From NCBI GenBank assembly GCA_946183625.1, contig CAMHCL010000020.1, forward strand, positions 1 to 18,968: 18,968 nucleotides of DNA. The letters run 5' to 3'. The notes under the pieces are model-generated. The model ran no database searches and was not told the origin of the DNA. It saw nothing but the letters and a program-made list of their open reading frames with translations. This DNA comes from an uncultured Lachnospiraceae bacterium (GTDB lineage Bacteria > Bacillota > Clostridia > Lachnospirales > Lachnospiraceae). Below are positions 8,260 to 16,387 of the stretch, in pieces (positions within the stretch are counted from its first letter, which is position 1; each line of letters starts with the position of its first letter). Made by a program: the position numbers and the translations under genes.

Positions 8260-9150
8260 ATGTTAAATGTATCGAAGAAAGCGAAGGATAGAAAACGCAT
8301 CGGAGTAATAATTACGATAATTGTGGTATTTGCAGTTGCCCTGGTGGCAGCTGCATTTGTTATGCTGTATAGGAAAAGCCGAAACACCGGGCCGGACACG
8401 ACTCAATACGAATATGGCGTATTCCTCGGGGCAGAACCTGAAGATATGGAATACATGAAGAAATACAAGATCATCGTTCTGGAAGGACAGTCCTTCTCCA
8501 AGCAGCAGATCGAGGAACTTAAATCCGAAGGCCACACAGTATATAGCTATATAAATGTAGGTGCCCTCGAGAACTATCGTCCATATTATAAGGATTATGA
8601 GAAGTATACACTGGACGTGTATGAGAATTGGGAAGATGAGAGATGGGTCGACGTATCCCAGAAAGAGTGGCAGGAATTCATAACAGCGGACATAGCAAAA
8701 AGCCTTGTAGATAAAGGCGTTGACGGATTATTCGTAGATAATCTGGATGTATATTATCATTATCAGAATGAGGGTGTATTCGAAGGCATCACATATATCC
8801 TGAAATCCTTCAAAGAATACGGAATGTATGTATCGATAAATGGCGGTGATGTCTATGTTACAGAATATCTGAACCGCTACAATACACTGGACGTGATCGA
8901 CGCTGTGAACCAGGAAACCGTATTCAGCAAAATCCTGTGGGATGGCGACAAATTCTCAACCCAGGAAAAGTCAGAAAGAGAATATTTCCAGGAGTACCTG
9001 TCAAATGTAAAGTCTGCCGGCAAGGATGTCTATCTGCTGGAGTACACCACCGACAAAAAACTGATACGAGAGATCAATGAGTACTGCAAGGAAAAAGGGT
9101 ACAGATATTACGCATCACCAAAACTCAATCTGGACGCGACAGACCAATAG
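8260..9150 (+). CDS. Membrane-anchored GH114/TM1410-like glycoside hydrolase
   Basis: A 296-residue protein with one N-terminal membrane helix (~14-36, basic residues before it), so the rest should face outside. Residues ~50-290 resemble the TIM-barrel family that includes endo-alpha-1,4-polygalactosaminidases (GH114, TM1410-like). Visible are a YGVFLG opening, YSYINVGALENYR (95-107, compare the SVGE..YR motif), WVDVSQKEWQEF, and GVDGLFVDNLDVYY (153-166) with acidic residues D160 and D163 at the expected end of a barrel strand. Relatives cleave galactosamine-rich exopolysaccharides; the real substrate here is unknown. The start has AGGAACGAG upstream. The 3' end overlaps the convergent membrane-protein gene by 26 bases. 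The hydrolase family call is fairly firm; the enzyme specificity is not. Confidence 0.8.
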   Translation: MLNVSKKAKDRKRIGVIITIIVVFAVALVAAAFVMLYRKSRNTGPDTTQYEYGVFLGAEPEDMEYMKKYKIIVLEGQSFSKQQIEELKSEGHTVYSYINVGALENYRPYYKDYEKYTLDVYENWEDERWVDVSQKEWQEFITADIAKSLVDKGVDGLFVDNLDVYYHYQNEGVFEGITYILKSFKEYGMYVSINGGDVYVTEYLNRYNTLDVIDAVNQETVFSKILWDGDKFSTQEKSEREYFQEYLSNVKSAGKDVYLLEYTTDKKLIREINEYCKEKGYRYYASPKLNLDATDQ

Positions 9151-9667
9151 CCTTGACAACGATCGGCGATATCAGTATCGCCAGGACATAGCCCAGGACG
9201 ATAGCCAGCGGAAGTGATCTCAGCCAGTTGGCGAACCACATGATAAAGAGAGGTGGCTTTCCATCTGGCATGTGCGAATAAGATGTTGCTATTCCGATGA
9301 AGCTGCATACTGCGCTGCAGATAACAGCGTTGATCACTGCGAAAGGAATTGAATTTATCAGGGTAAACTTAATTGATGGTGGTTCAGCATGGAACTTTGC
9401 ACACATCATGTGTCCGAGCTTCATTAGCGGAAGTAAAATAGTGACCAAAAGACCGACAATCACAGCTTCTAGTACATTTGAAATGTATATTACTGGTGCA
9501 GGCGGCATAGATTTCACTGCCTCTGGATTAGCACTCTTTAAAGCAAGAAATGCAAATAAAAGACCCATTACAGCTGACATGATCACAGCCATTATTATAC
9601 CTACAAGACGTTCTTTTTTCTTCATAACAGCGGCCATTTCCGGCCCGCCCATACGTTCATTCCCCAT
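9125..9667 (-). CDS. Four-helix membrane protein, possibly DUF2798-like
   Basis: A 180-residue integral membrane protein on the minus strand. After a short N-terminus (MGNERMGGPEMAAVMKKKER) come four hydrophobic helices at about 20-43, 60-85, 103-127 and 140-172. The internal pattern, two similar helix pairs, recalls DUF2798-type proteins; this is a weak resemblance only. I chose the ATG at 9667 because GGAGGT (9674-9679 on this strand) lies six bases upstream and a promoter just beyond; a longer frame from 9745 would have to begin upstream of that promoter. The last 26 bases overlap the end of the convergent hydrolase gene, so no terminator separates them. Function unknown. Confidence 0.75.
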   Translation of the reverse strand: MGNERMGGPEMAAVMKKKERLVGIIMAVIMSAVMGLLFAFLALKSANPEAVKSMPPAPVIYISNVLEAVIVGLLVTILLPLMKLGHMMCAKFHAEPPSIKFTLINSIPFAVINAVICSAVCSFIGIATSYSHMPDGKPPLFIMWFANWLRSLPLAIVLGYVLAILISPIVVKAIGLSRPD

Positions 9668-9673
9668 AATAAT

Positions 9674-9679
9674 ACCTCC
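9674..9679 (-). promoter_or_regulatory. Ribosome binding site fixing the start at 9667
   Basis: GGAGGT on the minus strand, six bases before the ATG at 9667. It decides against the in-frame upstream start at 9745. Confidence 0.8.
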
Positions 9680-9698
9680 ATACGAATTGGATAATTCT

Positions 9699-9727
9699 AT
9701 TGTAATAAGAACCAGAGAATTATTCAA
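9699..9727 (-). promoter_or_regulatory. SigA-type promoter for the leftward membrane gene
   Basis: On the minus strand TTGAAT (9722-9727) is followed by a 17-base spacer and TACAAT (9699-9704). Transcription would begin near 9692, about 25 bases before the ATG. It stands back to back with the plus-strand promoter at 9751. Confidence 0.72.
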
Positions 9728-9750
9728 CATACATTTGACCGACATTTTGG

Positions 9751-9779
9751 TTGTTATAAGTATGTAAATAGACTAAAAT
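9751..9779 (+). promoter_or_regulatory. SigA-type promoter for the radical SAM operon
   Basis: TTGTTA (9751-9756), a 17-base spacer and TAAAAT (9774-9779), placing the start of transcription near 9786, about 39 bases before the ATG at 9825. The -35 boxes of the two divergent promoters are 23 bases apart, so one regulator could act on both. Confidence 0.6.
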
Positions 9780-9824
9780 ATTGTTATATGTCGATTACGA
9801 TATGTTTTAATGAAAGGAGAGACT

Positions 9825-11225
9825 ATGTATTACTGCTTAAAGGATGATATCTTACTTAGAGGATGGGAGAAGCTTCCTACAGGAATAGTTCAGAAGGGAA
9901 CAGGCCAGCTTGGATTTGTACAGCCTGAGATTTATCATGCGATAAAGGATATGGGAAGTCTGCTCTTTGAGAACAGTCCGCTTATTACTAGCGAACAGAA
10001 GAAGGGTTTGGAGCAGATGGTGAAAGCTGGAATTATGGAGAAATGTGAGTCTCCGAAACCTCTTTCCGAGGAGCAGCAGTACAAGAGATATAACAACAGA
10101 CTGCTTCAGTCTATTCACTGGTCAATCACAGGTAACTGTAACTGCAGATGCCTTCATTGCTATATGTCAGCACCAACTGGCGAGATTGGCGAACCAACTC
10201 TTGAAGAGTGCCTGAATATCGCTGACCAGATGGGAGCAGCTGGAGTGTTAAATGTATCGCTTACAGGTGGTGAAGCTCTTGTCAGAAGAGACTTCTTCGA
10301 TATAGTGGACAGACTTCTGGAAAATGGTATTCACATCAGTACTATCATGAGTAATGGACTCATGGTAAACGAGAATCTGCTGAAGAAATTTGAGGATCGT
10401 GGCATCCATCCTGAATTTAATATGAGTTTTGATGGTATCGGAATTCATGACTGGCTCCGTGGCATTCCTGGAGTAGAGAAGGCCGTTATCAGAGCATTTG
10501 AGCTGTGCCGTGAGCATGGTTTCCCAACAGGTGCAGAATACTGTCTCCATAAGGATAATCTAGATGTGTTCAGAGAAAGCGTTAAGCTTCTTGGTGACCT
10601 GGGTTGTAAAACACTTAAGGTCAATCGTATACGTGACGAGGGCGAGGGCGTAAATATCCGCGATTATATGATCACTATGGAGCAGGAGCTCGAGTTCTAT
10701 CTGAACTATATCCCTCAGTTCTACGAAGATGGCGAGCCGCTTAGATTGATGCTGTCCGGTACATTTATGAACGTAGGCGAGAAGAAGGCTATTATTCCGA
10801 ATGCAAAGAGACTTGAGAAGAACGATTGCGACAATTATTGTCTCTGTGGACATGCGAGAAATTATATGTACATCACTCCTGATGGATTTATAGTTCCATG
10901 TATCATTATGGGAAGCGTTGAGAATGGAAGATCACATTTCCCAAGCATTCATGATATGACACTGGTAGAGGCACTTAATGATTCTTCCTACATGGATTTC
11001 ATCGACACACGTCTTAGAACATATTTCGAGAAGCACAAGGATTGTGCAGAGTGCGAATACAGAAATCGTTGTGCAGGTGGCTGCCGTGGTATAGCTGCAA
11101 TGACAGGCGATATCATGGACAAGGATCTGGATTCCTGTGTATTCTTCAAGCAGGGCTGGTATGACAAGGTTTGCAAGGTTCTTGATGACCTTGGAGTTCA
11201 GTATCCTAAGGAGAAGGGAGAATAG
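9825..11225 (+). CDS. Radical SAM/SPASM domain protein
   Basis: A 466-residue radical S-adenosylmethionine enzyme. Residues 1-~95 form a separate N-terminal region that could be a PqqD-like peptide-recognition fold, but this is a guess. The radical SAM core (~98-290) has the [4Fe-4S]-binding CxxxCxxC formed by C105, C109 and C112, and the GGE motif in SLTGGEAL (~145-152). The C-terminal SPASM region (~335-440) is rich in Cys (335, 339, 341, 359, 407, 410, 416, 420, 438), enough for auxiliary clusters. Such enzymes modify peptides (sactipeptides, mycofactocin, PQQ) or proteins (anaerobic sulfatase maturase). No precursor peptide and no sulfatase is in view, so the substrate is unknown. The ATG at 9825 is four bases after AGGAGA; an in-frame upstream codon at 9810 lies before that site. 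A PEBP gene follows after nine bases. Confidence 0.9.
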   Translation: MYYCLKDDILLRGWEKLPTGIVQKGTGQLGFVQPEIYHAIKDMGSLLFENSPLITSEQKKGLEQMVKAGIMEKCESPKPLSEEQQYKRYNNRLLQSIHWSITGNCNCRCLHCYMSAPTGEIGEPTLEECLNIADQMGAAGVLNVSLTGGEALVRRDFFDIVDRLLENGIHISTIMSNGLMVNENLLKKFEDRGIHPEFNMSFDGIGIHDWLRGIPGVEKAVIRAFELCREHGFPTGAEYCLHKDNLDVFRESVKLLGDLGCKTLKVNRIRDEGEGVNIRDYMITMEQELEFYLNYIPQFYEDGEPLRLMLSGTFMNVGEKKAIIPNAKRLEKNDCDNYCLCGHARNYMYITPDGFIVPCIIMGSVENGRSHFPSIHDMTLVEALNDSSYMDFIDTRLRTYFEKHKDCAECEYRNRCAGGCRGIAAMTGDIMDKDLDSCVFFKQGWYDKVCKVLDDLGVQYPKEKGE

Positions 11226-11234
11226 GGATTTTAA

Positions 11235-11918
11235 ATGAACGGGTACGTATTAGCTCAAAAATGTCTTACGATAGTTGCTCTGCTGGCATTTCTCACAGAG
11301 ATAGTTTTTATCGTAAGATGGCTTAAGTTGTTTATGACTAAAAGCAAGGATATAAGAGCAAAGAGGATTTCTGCTATAGGAATAGCAGTATCGCTCTTCA
11401 TTACCGGAACTGCGCTGTTCGCGAATTACTACGTAGCGGTGAACCAGTATACGAAGGAGTTCGGTATGGATAAGCTCCAGACATTTACAGTTGAATCAGA
11501 AAGCCTCGGAAGTGATGGGACCTGGGCTCAGGAGACAGGTAAGAATCATGGAAATGTATCGCCTCATCTCAAATGGGTACCAGTGGAAGGAGCAACGAAG
11601 TATGCCATAGTAATGGTGGATCCGGATGGCTCTGACTGGCTTCATATGTACACAGTTGCTGATATCACGGAACTTAAATCCGGTCAGTATACAAATTCTA
11701 CAGATCAGTATGTGGGACCATATCCTCCTCAGGGAACGCATAGTTATGAGGTTTATGTATTCGCTCTTAGGGGCGATCCTTATGAGGTATCCGAGAGACT
11801 TGATGCAAGCGGCGCGAAGATTGATAACATAGTTTCAGAACTGAATTCGGGACCTGAAGCTGAGTATGGAAATGTTATTTCTTATGGTAAGATAGCGGGG
11901 ACATATAGCGCTGATTAA
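11235..11918 (+). CDS. Membrane-anchored YbhB/YbcL-type PEBP protein
   Basis: A 227-residue protein with two N-terminal membrane helices (~8-28 and ~45-65) followed by a phosphatidylethanolamine-binding-protein (PEBP/RKIP-like) domain (~82-225). Landmarks are TGKNHGNVSPHLKW near 101-114, the ligand-pocket motif MVDPDGSDWLHMY (127-139) and GPYPPQGTHSYEVYVFAL (161-178). The domain should sit outside the membrane, or inside if the helices form a hairpin with both ends in. Bacterial PEBP proteins have no well-established biochemical role. Most YbhB/YbcL proteins are soluble or singly exported, so the two-helix anchor is a less usual form. The start lies nine bases after the radical SAM stop, which argues for cotranscription and perhaps a joint function. 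Confidence 0.88.
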   Translation: MNGYVLAQKCLTIVALLAFLTEIVFIVRWLKLFMTKSKDIRAKRISAIGIAVSLFITGTALFANYYVAVNQYTKEFGMDKLQTFTVESESLGSDGTWAQETGKNHGNVSPHLKWVPVEGATKYAIVMVDPDGSDWLHMYTVADITELKSGQYTNSTDQYVGPYPPQGTHSYEVYVFALRGDPYEVSERLDASGAKIDNIVSELNSGPEAEYGNVISYGKIAGTYSAD

Positions 11919-11948
11919 GAGTTAGTGATATATTTATATATGGGGTTT

Positions 11949-11984
11949 ATGAAAAATTATAAAGGGGTATTTGAATATGTCTAA
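11949..11984 (+). CDS. Possible 11-codon leader peptide overlapping nhaC start
   Basis: ATG at 11949 preceded by GGGG opens an 11-residue frame (MKNYKGVFEYV) whose stop lies inside the beginning of nhaC: the nhaC ATG at 11977 is out of frame within the leader's last codons (ATGTCTAA). This geometry would allow translational coupling. It may be chance; no attenuator hairpin is seen. Confidence 0.25.
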   Translation: MKNYKGVFEYV

Positions 11985-13599
11985 AAATAAGAGGCTTGCG
12001 ATTTCTGCAATAGTTCTACTTGTAGTTTATTTCAGTTGTTTTTTCCTTTTCTACGTTAAAGGCTGTCAGATCGAGAATACTTTCTGGACTCTGGTTCCTT
12101 CTCTTATAGCGATAATTCTTGCGTTGATCACCAAGGAAGTATATAGTTCGCTTTTTGTTGGTATCCTGACAGGTGCGCTTTTCTGGTCAAGATTTAATCC
12201 GGAGAAGACAATTAATCATATATTTTCAGATGGAATCGTATCAGTTCTTTCCGATTCATGGAATGTAGGTATTCTGGTATTCCTCGTTATTCTCGGAATG
12301 ATGGTTCAGCTTATGAACAAGACTGGCGGATCCCTTGCATTTGGACGCTGGGCATCCAAGCATATTAAGGATCCGGGAGCAGCACAGCTGGCTACCATCC
12401 TCCTGGGAGTTCTGATATTCATAGATGATTATTTCAACTGTCTTACAGTTGGTTCTGTTATGAGACCTGTAACAGATAAGGAGAAGATAAGCCGTGAGAA
12501 GCTGGCATATCTGATAGATGCAACAGCTGCACCGGTATGTATTATAGCCCCTATATCATCATGGGCTGCAGCAGTATCCGGATTTGTAGAGGGTGAGAAT
12601 GGCATGAGCCTCTTCCTGAAGGCTATCCCTTACAACTTCTACGCAATCCTTACAATAATTATGATGGTCTTGATCGTTAAGATGAAGATATCTTATGGAC
12701 CTATGACCAGATACGAGAAAGAAGCCCTGCTGGATGAGTACTGGAAGGGTAAAGAGTTCGTAGGTAAAGAGGATGAATCTCTTGAAGTAAATCACAATGG
12801 CAAGGTTATAGATATGCTCATTCCTATAATCCTGCTTATAGTTTCATGTACTATTGGAATGATATACACAGGTGGTTTCTTCGATGGAGAAACATTTATA
12901 GATTCATTTGCAAACAGCGATGCATCAGTTGGACTTGTACTCGGATCATCAGTGGCACTCGTGATCACAATTATTTATTATCTGATCCGCAGAGTCATTA
13001 CATTTGACGATTGTATGAAATGTCTTCCAGGCGGATTCAAGCAGATGGTTCCAGCAATCCTGATCCTTACTTTTGCATGGTCACTTAAGGCTATGACAGA
13101 CAGCCTTGGAGCAGCAGACTATGTAGCTATGGTGGTTCAGGAAAAGGCAGCAGGTTTCCAGAGTTTCCTGCCTAGTATCATCTTCCTGATCGCTATCGGA
13201 CTGTCATTTTCAACAGGAACATCATGGGGTACATTTGGTATCTTGATTCCTATCGTTGTTAACTGCTTCCAGAATTCAGATTACAAGCTGATGATCATAT
13301 CTATCTCAGCATGTATGGCAGGTGCAGTTTGTGGTGACCACTGCTCACCTATTTCAGATACAACTATCATGTCATCAGCAGGTGCTGAATGCGTACATAT
13401 TAACCACGTTTCTACACAGCTGCCGTATGCTATGACGGCCGCCGCGGTGTCTTTTGTGGCTTATATTTTTGCGGGATTTATTAAGAATTCATGGATATCA
13501 TTGGCAATAGGTGTTGCCATGATGGTACTCGTACTTGTACTTATTAAGGTTGTATATTGTGGAAAGAAAGAGGCTGGACCTAAGGCGGAGAAGGCCTAA
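11977..13599 (+). CDS. NhaC-family Na+/H+ antiporter
   Basis: A 540-residue polytopic membrane protein with about a dozen hydrophobic helices. Family marks are a charged membrane stretch LIFIDDYFNCLTVGSVMRP, an ATAAPVCIIAPISSWAA motif, FSTGTSWGTFGILIPI and GAVCGDHCSPISDTTIMSS in the second half, the two inverted-repeat cores seen in NhaC-type antiporters (ion transporter superfamily). It should exchange external H+ for internal Na+; some relatives carry organic substrates or malate/lactate, so specificity is not certain. The ATG at 11977 is eight bases after AAAGGGGT; the TTG six bases upstream is less likely. It is nine bases upstream of the EAL gene, with a 58-base gap after the PEBP gene. 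Confidence 0.9.
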   Translation: MSKNKRLAISAIVLLVVYFSCFFLFYVKGCQIENTFWTLVPSLIAIILALITKEVYSSLFVGILTGALFWSRFNPEKTINHIFSDGIVSVLSDSWNVGILVFLVILGMMVQLMNKTGGSLAFGRWASKHIKDPGAAQLATILLGVLIFIDDYFNCLTVGSVMRPVTDKEKISREKLAYLIDATAAPVCIIAPISSWAAAVSGFVEGENGMSLFLKAIPYNFYAILTIIMMVLIVKMKISYGPMTRYEKEALLDEYWKGKEFVGKEDESLEVNHNGKVIDMLIPIILLIVSCTIGMIYTGGFFDGETFIDSFANSDASVGLVLGSSVALVITIIYYLIRRVITFDDCMKCLPGGFKQMVPAILILTFAWSLKAMTDSLGAADYVAMVVQEKAAGFQSFLPSIIFLIAIGLSFSTGTSWGTFGILIPIVVNCFQNSDYKLMIISISACMAGAVCGDHCSPISDTTIMSSAGAECVHINHVSTQLPYAMTAAAVSFVAYIFAGFIKNSWISLAIGVAMMVLVLVLIKVVYCGKKEAGPKAEKA

Positions 13600-13608
13600 G
13601 AGGGGTTT

Positions 13609-15534
13609 ATGTTAGATTATTCGTTTTCGTTCGGAGTTGGATTATCAGCATGCCTCATATGTATAGTAAATATCATATATACATTTATCAGTGGGCGTAC
13701 TGATAAGGCTCAGAACAAGATATTTTTAACAATATATATATTCCTTGCAATCAATTCAATGAACGAGATAATCAATGGCGTTTTCGGGGCGAATCCGTCC
13801 CTGGTTGAAAAGGCTGCTATTGTTATCCCGATAAGTAAGTATGTCTATTTTGCGACGCACACATTACTGTGTCCGCTGTTCTTTTACTATGTCTCAAATA
13901 TCAGTTTTGTATCGACACGTTTTTCCAGTAAGAGGGTAATTCTTACAGCTCTTCCAATGCTGATAACAGAACTTATGACGCTGACTAATCCGCTGACGAA
14001 TTTCGTGTGGCATTTTGATGGCTACATATATCATCGCGGAAAGGGCCTTGCTTTCATATACCTTGCAGCGGTGTTTTATTATGTGCTGGCCATCGTGGTT
14101 CTCTTCAATTCCTGGAGAGTCATATCCCGAAGAAGGAAGAAGGCTTTGCTATTCTTTGTATTAATGGTAGCACTGGGTGTAGTTGCGCAGCTGGTAAATG
14201 AGCATCTGAGAATTGAAGTCCTTACAGAAGTCATGGGTCTCTCCGGAGCAATGGTTGCAGTAGAAAATGAAGACGAACGTCTATATTCAGGCACTACATT
14301 TTATAACAGGGCGGCCCTTAATCTGGACATGGAAGGCTACCTGATGCATAGGAGAAAGCTCAGCCTTATAGTAATCCACATTAATAATCATGACATAATC
14401 AACAGACTGGTAGACAGCAGAGAAAACAACGTGATAATAGACATGATCTCTGATTACATCAAGTCAGTAGTAAAACGCTACTATGTCTACGTTCCTGATC
14501 GGGCAACGGTTGTTCTTTCACTACATGATGAAATGTGTGACAAGGCGGATGAACTGGCAGACAGTATCCTTAAACGCTTTGACGAAGCCTGGGAATATAA
14601 GGACTTCAGCGTAATGTTAAATGCAACGGTTATGGTTGCAGATGTTCCAAGTCAGATAAAGGGTGCGTCAGATCTCTTCTACATGCTGGACCGAATTGAA
14701 CTGAACAGAGACGAGAAGAGGGTTCTCAGAGATGATGACCTCGGATTTATCATGAGAAAGCAGAGCATAGAGGAAGCTCTCTCAAGAGGATTCTCAGAGA
14801 ACAGCTATGAAGTATATTACCAGCCAACCTATAATCTGAATGGAACTCTCCACGGTGCAGAGGCACTTATTCGAATTCACGATAAGGAGCTGGGCAATCT
14901 GTATCCGGATGAATTTATTCCGGTAGCAGAGCAGAGTGGACTGATAGATGATATCGACAATTTCGTACTTGAGGATGTATGTAAATTCATCAAATCAGGA
15001 ATACCAGCCAAATATGGCATGAGCAATGTAAATGTGAATCTGTCTGTAATACACTGCATGAGACCTGGATTTGTTGAAGATACAATAGCGATAGTTAACA
15101 AGTATGGAGTTAGAAAGAAGAGCATTAACTTTGAGATAACAGAATCCCTGGCAGCGGACGATTATGAGATCTTCAAGAATATCATTTCAAGACTGAAGAA
15201 GGAAGGTTTCATGTTCTCCATGGATGATTATGGAACCGGTTATTCAAATGTTAATTCTATCTTCTCGCTTGATTTTGATGTTATAAAGATTGATAAGAGC
15301 ATACTGTGGGCTGCTGAGAAGAATGAGCTCGGAATGACTATCCTTGAAAACACAGTACGAATGATCCAGCAGATGAAACTCAAGATTCAGGTAGAGGGCG
15401 TTGAGACTCTGGAGCAGATAAAACTTCTTGAGAGACTGAAGGTTGATTATCTGCAGGGATATTATTTCTCAAAGCCAATACCGAAAAATGATCTGGTTAA
15501 AATGATATCGATAGAAAAAGCCAGCAAGGGTTAG
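13609..15534 (+). CDS. Membrane EAL-domain c-di-GMP phosphodiesterase with degenerate GGDEF
   Basis: A 641-residue signalling protein. Residues ~1-210 hold about six or seven membrane helices forming an N-terminal sensor. Residues ~225-375 look like a GGDEF fold without the GGDEF signature, so diguanylate cyclase activity is not expected. Residues ~385-640 are an EAL domain with catalytic features intact: E418 in AEALIRIH, VNVNLSV, FEITES, DD at 539-540 in DDYGTGYS, KIDKS, E596 in VEGVET, and the closing QGYYFSKP. It should hydrolyse c-di-GMP to pGpG in response to an unknown membrane or extracellular signal. It begins nine bases after nhaC, so ion or pH homeostasis and c-di-GMP may be linked; that link is inference. 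Confidence 0.93.
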   Translation: MLDYSFSFGVGLSACLICIVNIIYTFISGRTDKAQNKIFLTIYIFLAINSMNEIINGVFGANPSLVEKAAIVIPISKYVYFATHTLLCPLFFYYVSNISFVSTRFSSKRVILTALPMLITELMTLTNPLTNFVWHFDGYIYHRGKGLAFIYLAAVFYYVLAIVVLFNSWRVISRRRKKALLFFVLMVALGVVAQLVNEHLRIEVLTEVMGLSGAMVAVENEDERLYSGTTFYNRAALNLDMEGYLMHRRKLSLIVIHINNHDIINRLVDSRENNVIIDMISDYIKSVVKRYYVYVPDRATVVLSLHDEMCDKADELADSILKRFDEAWEYKDFSVMLNATVMVADVPSQIKGASDLFYMLDRIELNRDEKRVLRDDDLGFIMRKQSIEEALSRGFSENSYEVYYQPTYNLNGTLHGAEALIRIHDKELGNLYPDEFIPVAEQSGLIDDIDNFVLEDVCKFIKSGIPAKYGMSNVNVNLSVIHCMRPGFVEDTIAIVNKYGVRKKSINFEITESLAADDYEIFKNIISRLKKEGFMFSMDDYGTGYSNVNSIFSLDFDVIKIDKSILWAAEKNELGMTILENTVRMIQQMKLKIQVEGVETLEQIKLLERLKVDYLQGYYFSKPIPKNDLVKMISIEKASKG

Positions 15535-15562
15535 GCTGTATGTGGAATGAGGAGAGCAATAA

Positions 15563-16192
15563 ATGAAGAAAATTATCAGCCTGATAATGAACATATTGAT
15601 CATAATATTTGGAATAATCGGAACGTATATGATGTTCACTTTTAAGGGCGATGGAGCTGGACTTACAGCATCAGGGTTTCAAAATTTCAAGTTCTTCACA
15701 GTTCTCTCAAATGAATTATGTGCAGTGGCCGCTATTGCCTATATTGTATTCTATTTCATAAAGAAAGAATTTCCTATTGTTCTAAAGCTGATGGCCACTT
15801 CGGCAGTAGGCCTCACATTTATCGTGATAGCTGCTTTCCTGGCTCCGATGTATCCAACCCTAAATCTATATGAGGGCGGAAATCTGTGGTTTCATCTGAT
15901 CCTGCCACTTACCGCCATGGTAGAATTCGTGCTTCTAGATATTCCAGAAAGTAAAGGAAATAAAATTCCTTTCCGATATACATTTTACTCAGCAAGCTTT
16001 GCGCTTATATATGGCATTTGCTACCTGGCAAATATACTGATCAACGGAATAGGTGTGTGGCCGGATACAAATGATTGGTACGGCTTCCTGAATTGGGGCT
16101 ATCCAATAGGATTATGTATTTTCGGATTCATAGTTCTGATGAATTGGTTGATGGCAGTGTTGCTTAGATTGGGAAACATGCTTGTGAATTAG
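15563..16192 (+). CDS. Pr6Pr-like six-helix membrane protein
   Basis: A 209-residue integral membrane protein with six hydrophobic helices (about 4-25, 43-66, 73-96, 106-126, 139-160, 177-203). The QNFKFFTVLSNELCAVAAI stretch after the first helix, and the Asn/Trp-rich loop before the last helix (WPDTNDWYGFLNWGYPIG), fit the bacterial Pr6Pr family, distantly related to the FAR-17a/AIG1 membrane proteins. Biochemical function is unknown, although relatives of that superfamily include lipid (FAHFA) hydrolases. GAGGAG at 15549-15554 lies eight bases before the ATG. The gap after the EAL gene is 28 bases, so it is probably the last gene of the operon; no strong terminator follows. Confidence 0.75.
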   Translation: MKKIISLIMNILIIIFGIIGTYMMFTFKGDGAGLTASGFQNFKFFTVLSNELCAVAAIAYIVFYFIKKEFPIVLKLMATSAVGLTFIVIAAFLAPMYPTLNLYEGGNLWFHLILPLTAMVEFVLLDIPESKGNKIPFRYTFYSASFALIYGICYLANILINGIGVWPDTNDWYGFLNWGYPIGLCIFGFIVLMNWLMAVLLRLGNMLVN

Positions 16193-16246
16193 TAGAAAAT
16201 ATGCTATTTTGAATTTAATTAAATATGATTCAGCTATTTACAATTA

Positions 16247-16387
16247 TTAAATGTGAATGGTGGTGTGAGGACGATATTCGATTTTGCTTTTTACCAACTG
16301 CTTGATTGGTCTAGTAAAATCTCGTTCGGCTTGTTTATTAACGCTAATATGAACACGTGCAAGTTTTAATATTGAAGTGCAGTCCAC
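16247..16387 (-). other. Minus-strand open frame, possible gene remnant
   Basis: From GTG at 16387 an open frame of 46 codons runs to TAA at 16247-16249; the frame is open without a start as far as 16405. Its conceptual product contains LARVHISVNKQAERDFTRP, soluble and basic, with ordinary-looking amino-acid use. There is no ribosome binding site, so it could be the 3' remnant of a displaced gene, a transcribed noncoding region or chance. Confidence 0.2.

Noticed and set aside
9297..9767. Plus-strand 156-codon frame
   Set aside because: It is antisense to the four-helix membrane protein, which has a good promoter, ribosome binding site and hydrophobic pattern; this frame has none of these.
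9788..9847. 19-codon frame overlapping the radical SAM start, considered as a precursor peptide
   Set aside because: It has no ribosome binding site, would begin within a few bases of the predicted transcript start, and runs out of frame into the enzyme gene.
13609..15534. Active diguanylate cyclase in the middle of the EAL protein
   Set aside because: No GGDEF-like signature is present in residues 225-375; only the EAL active-site residues are intact.
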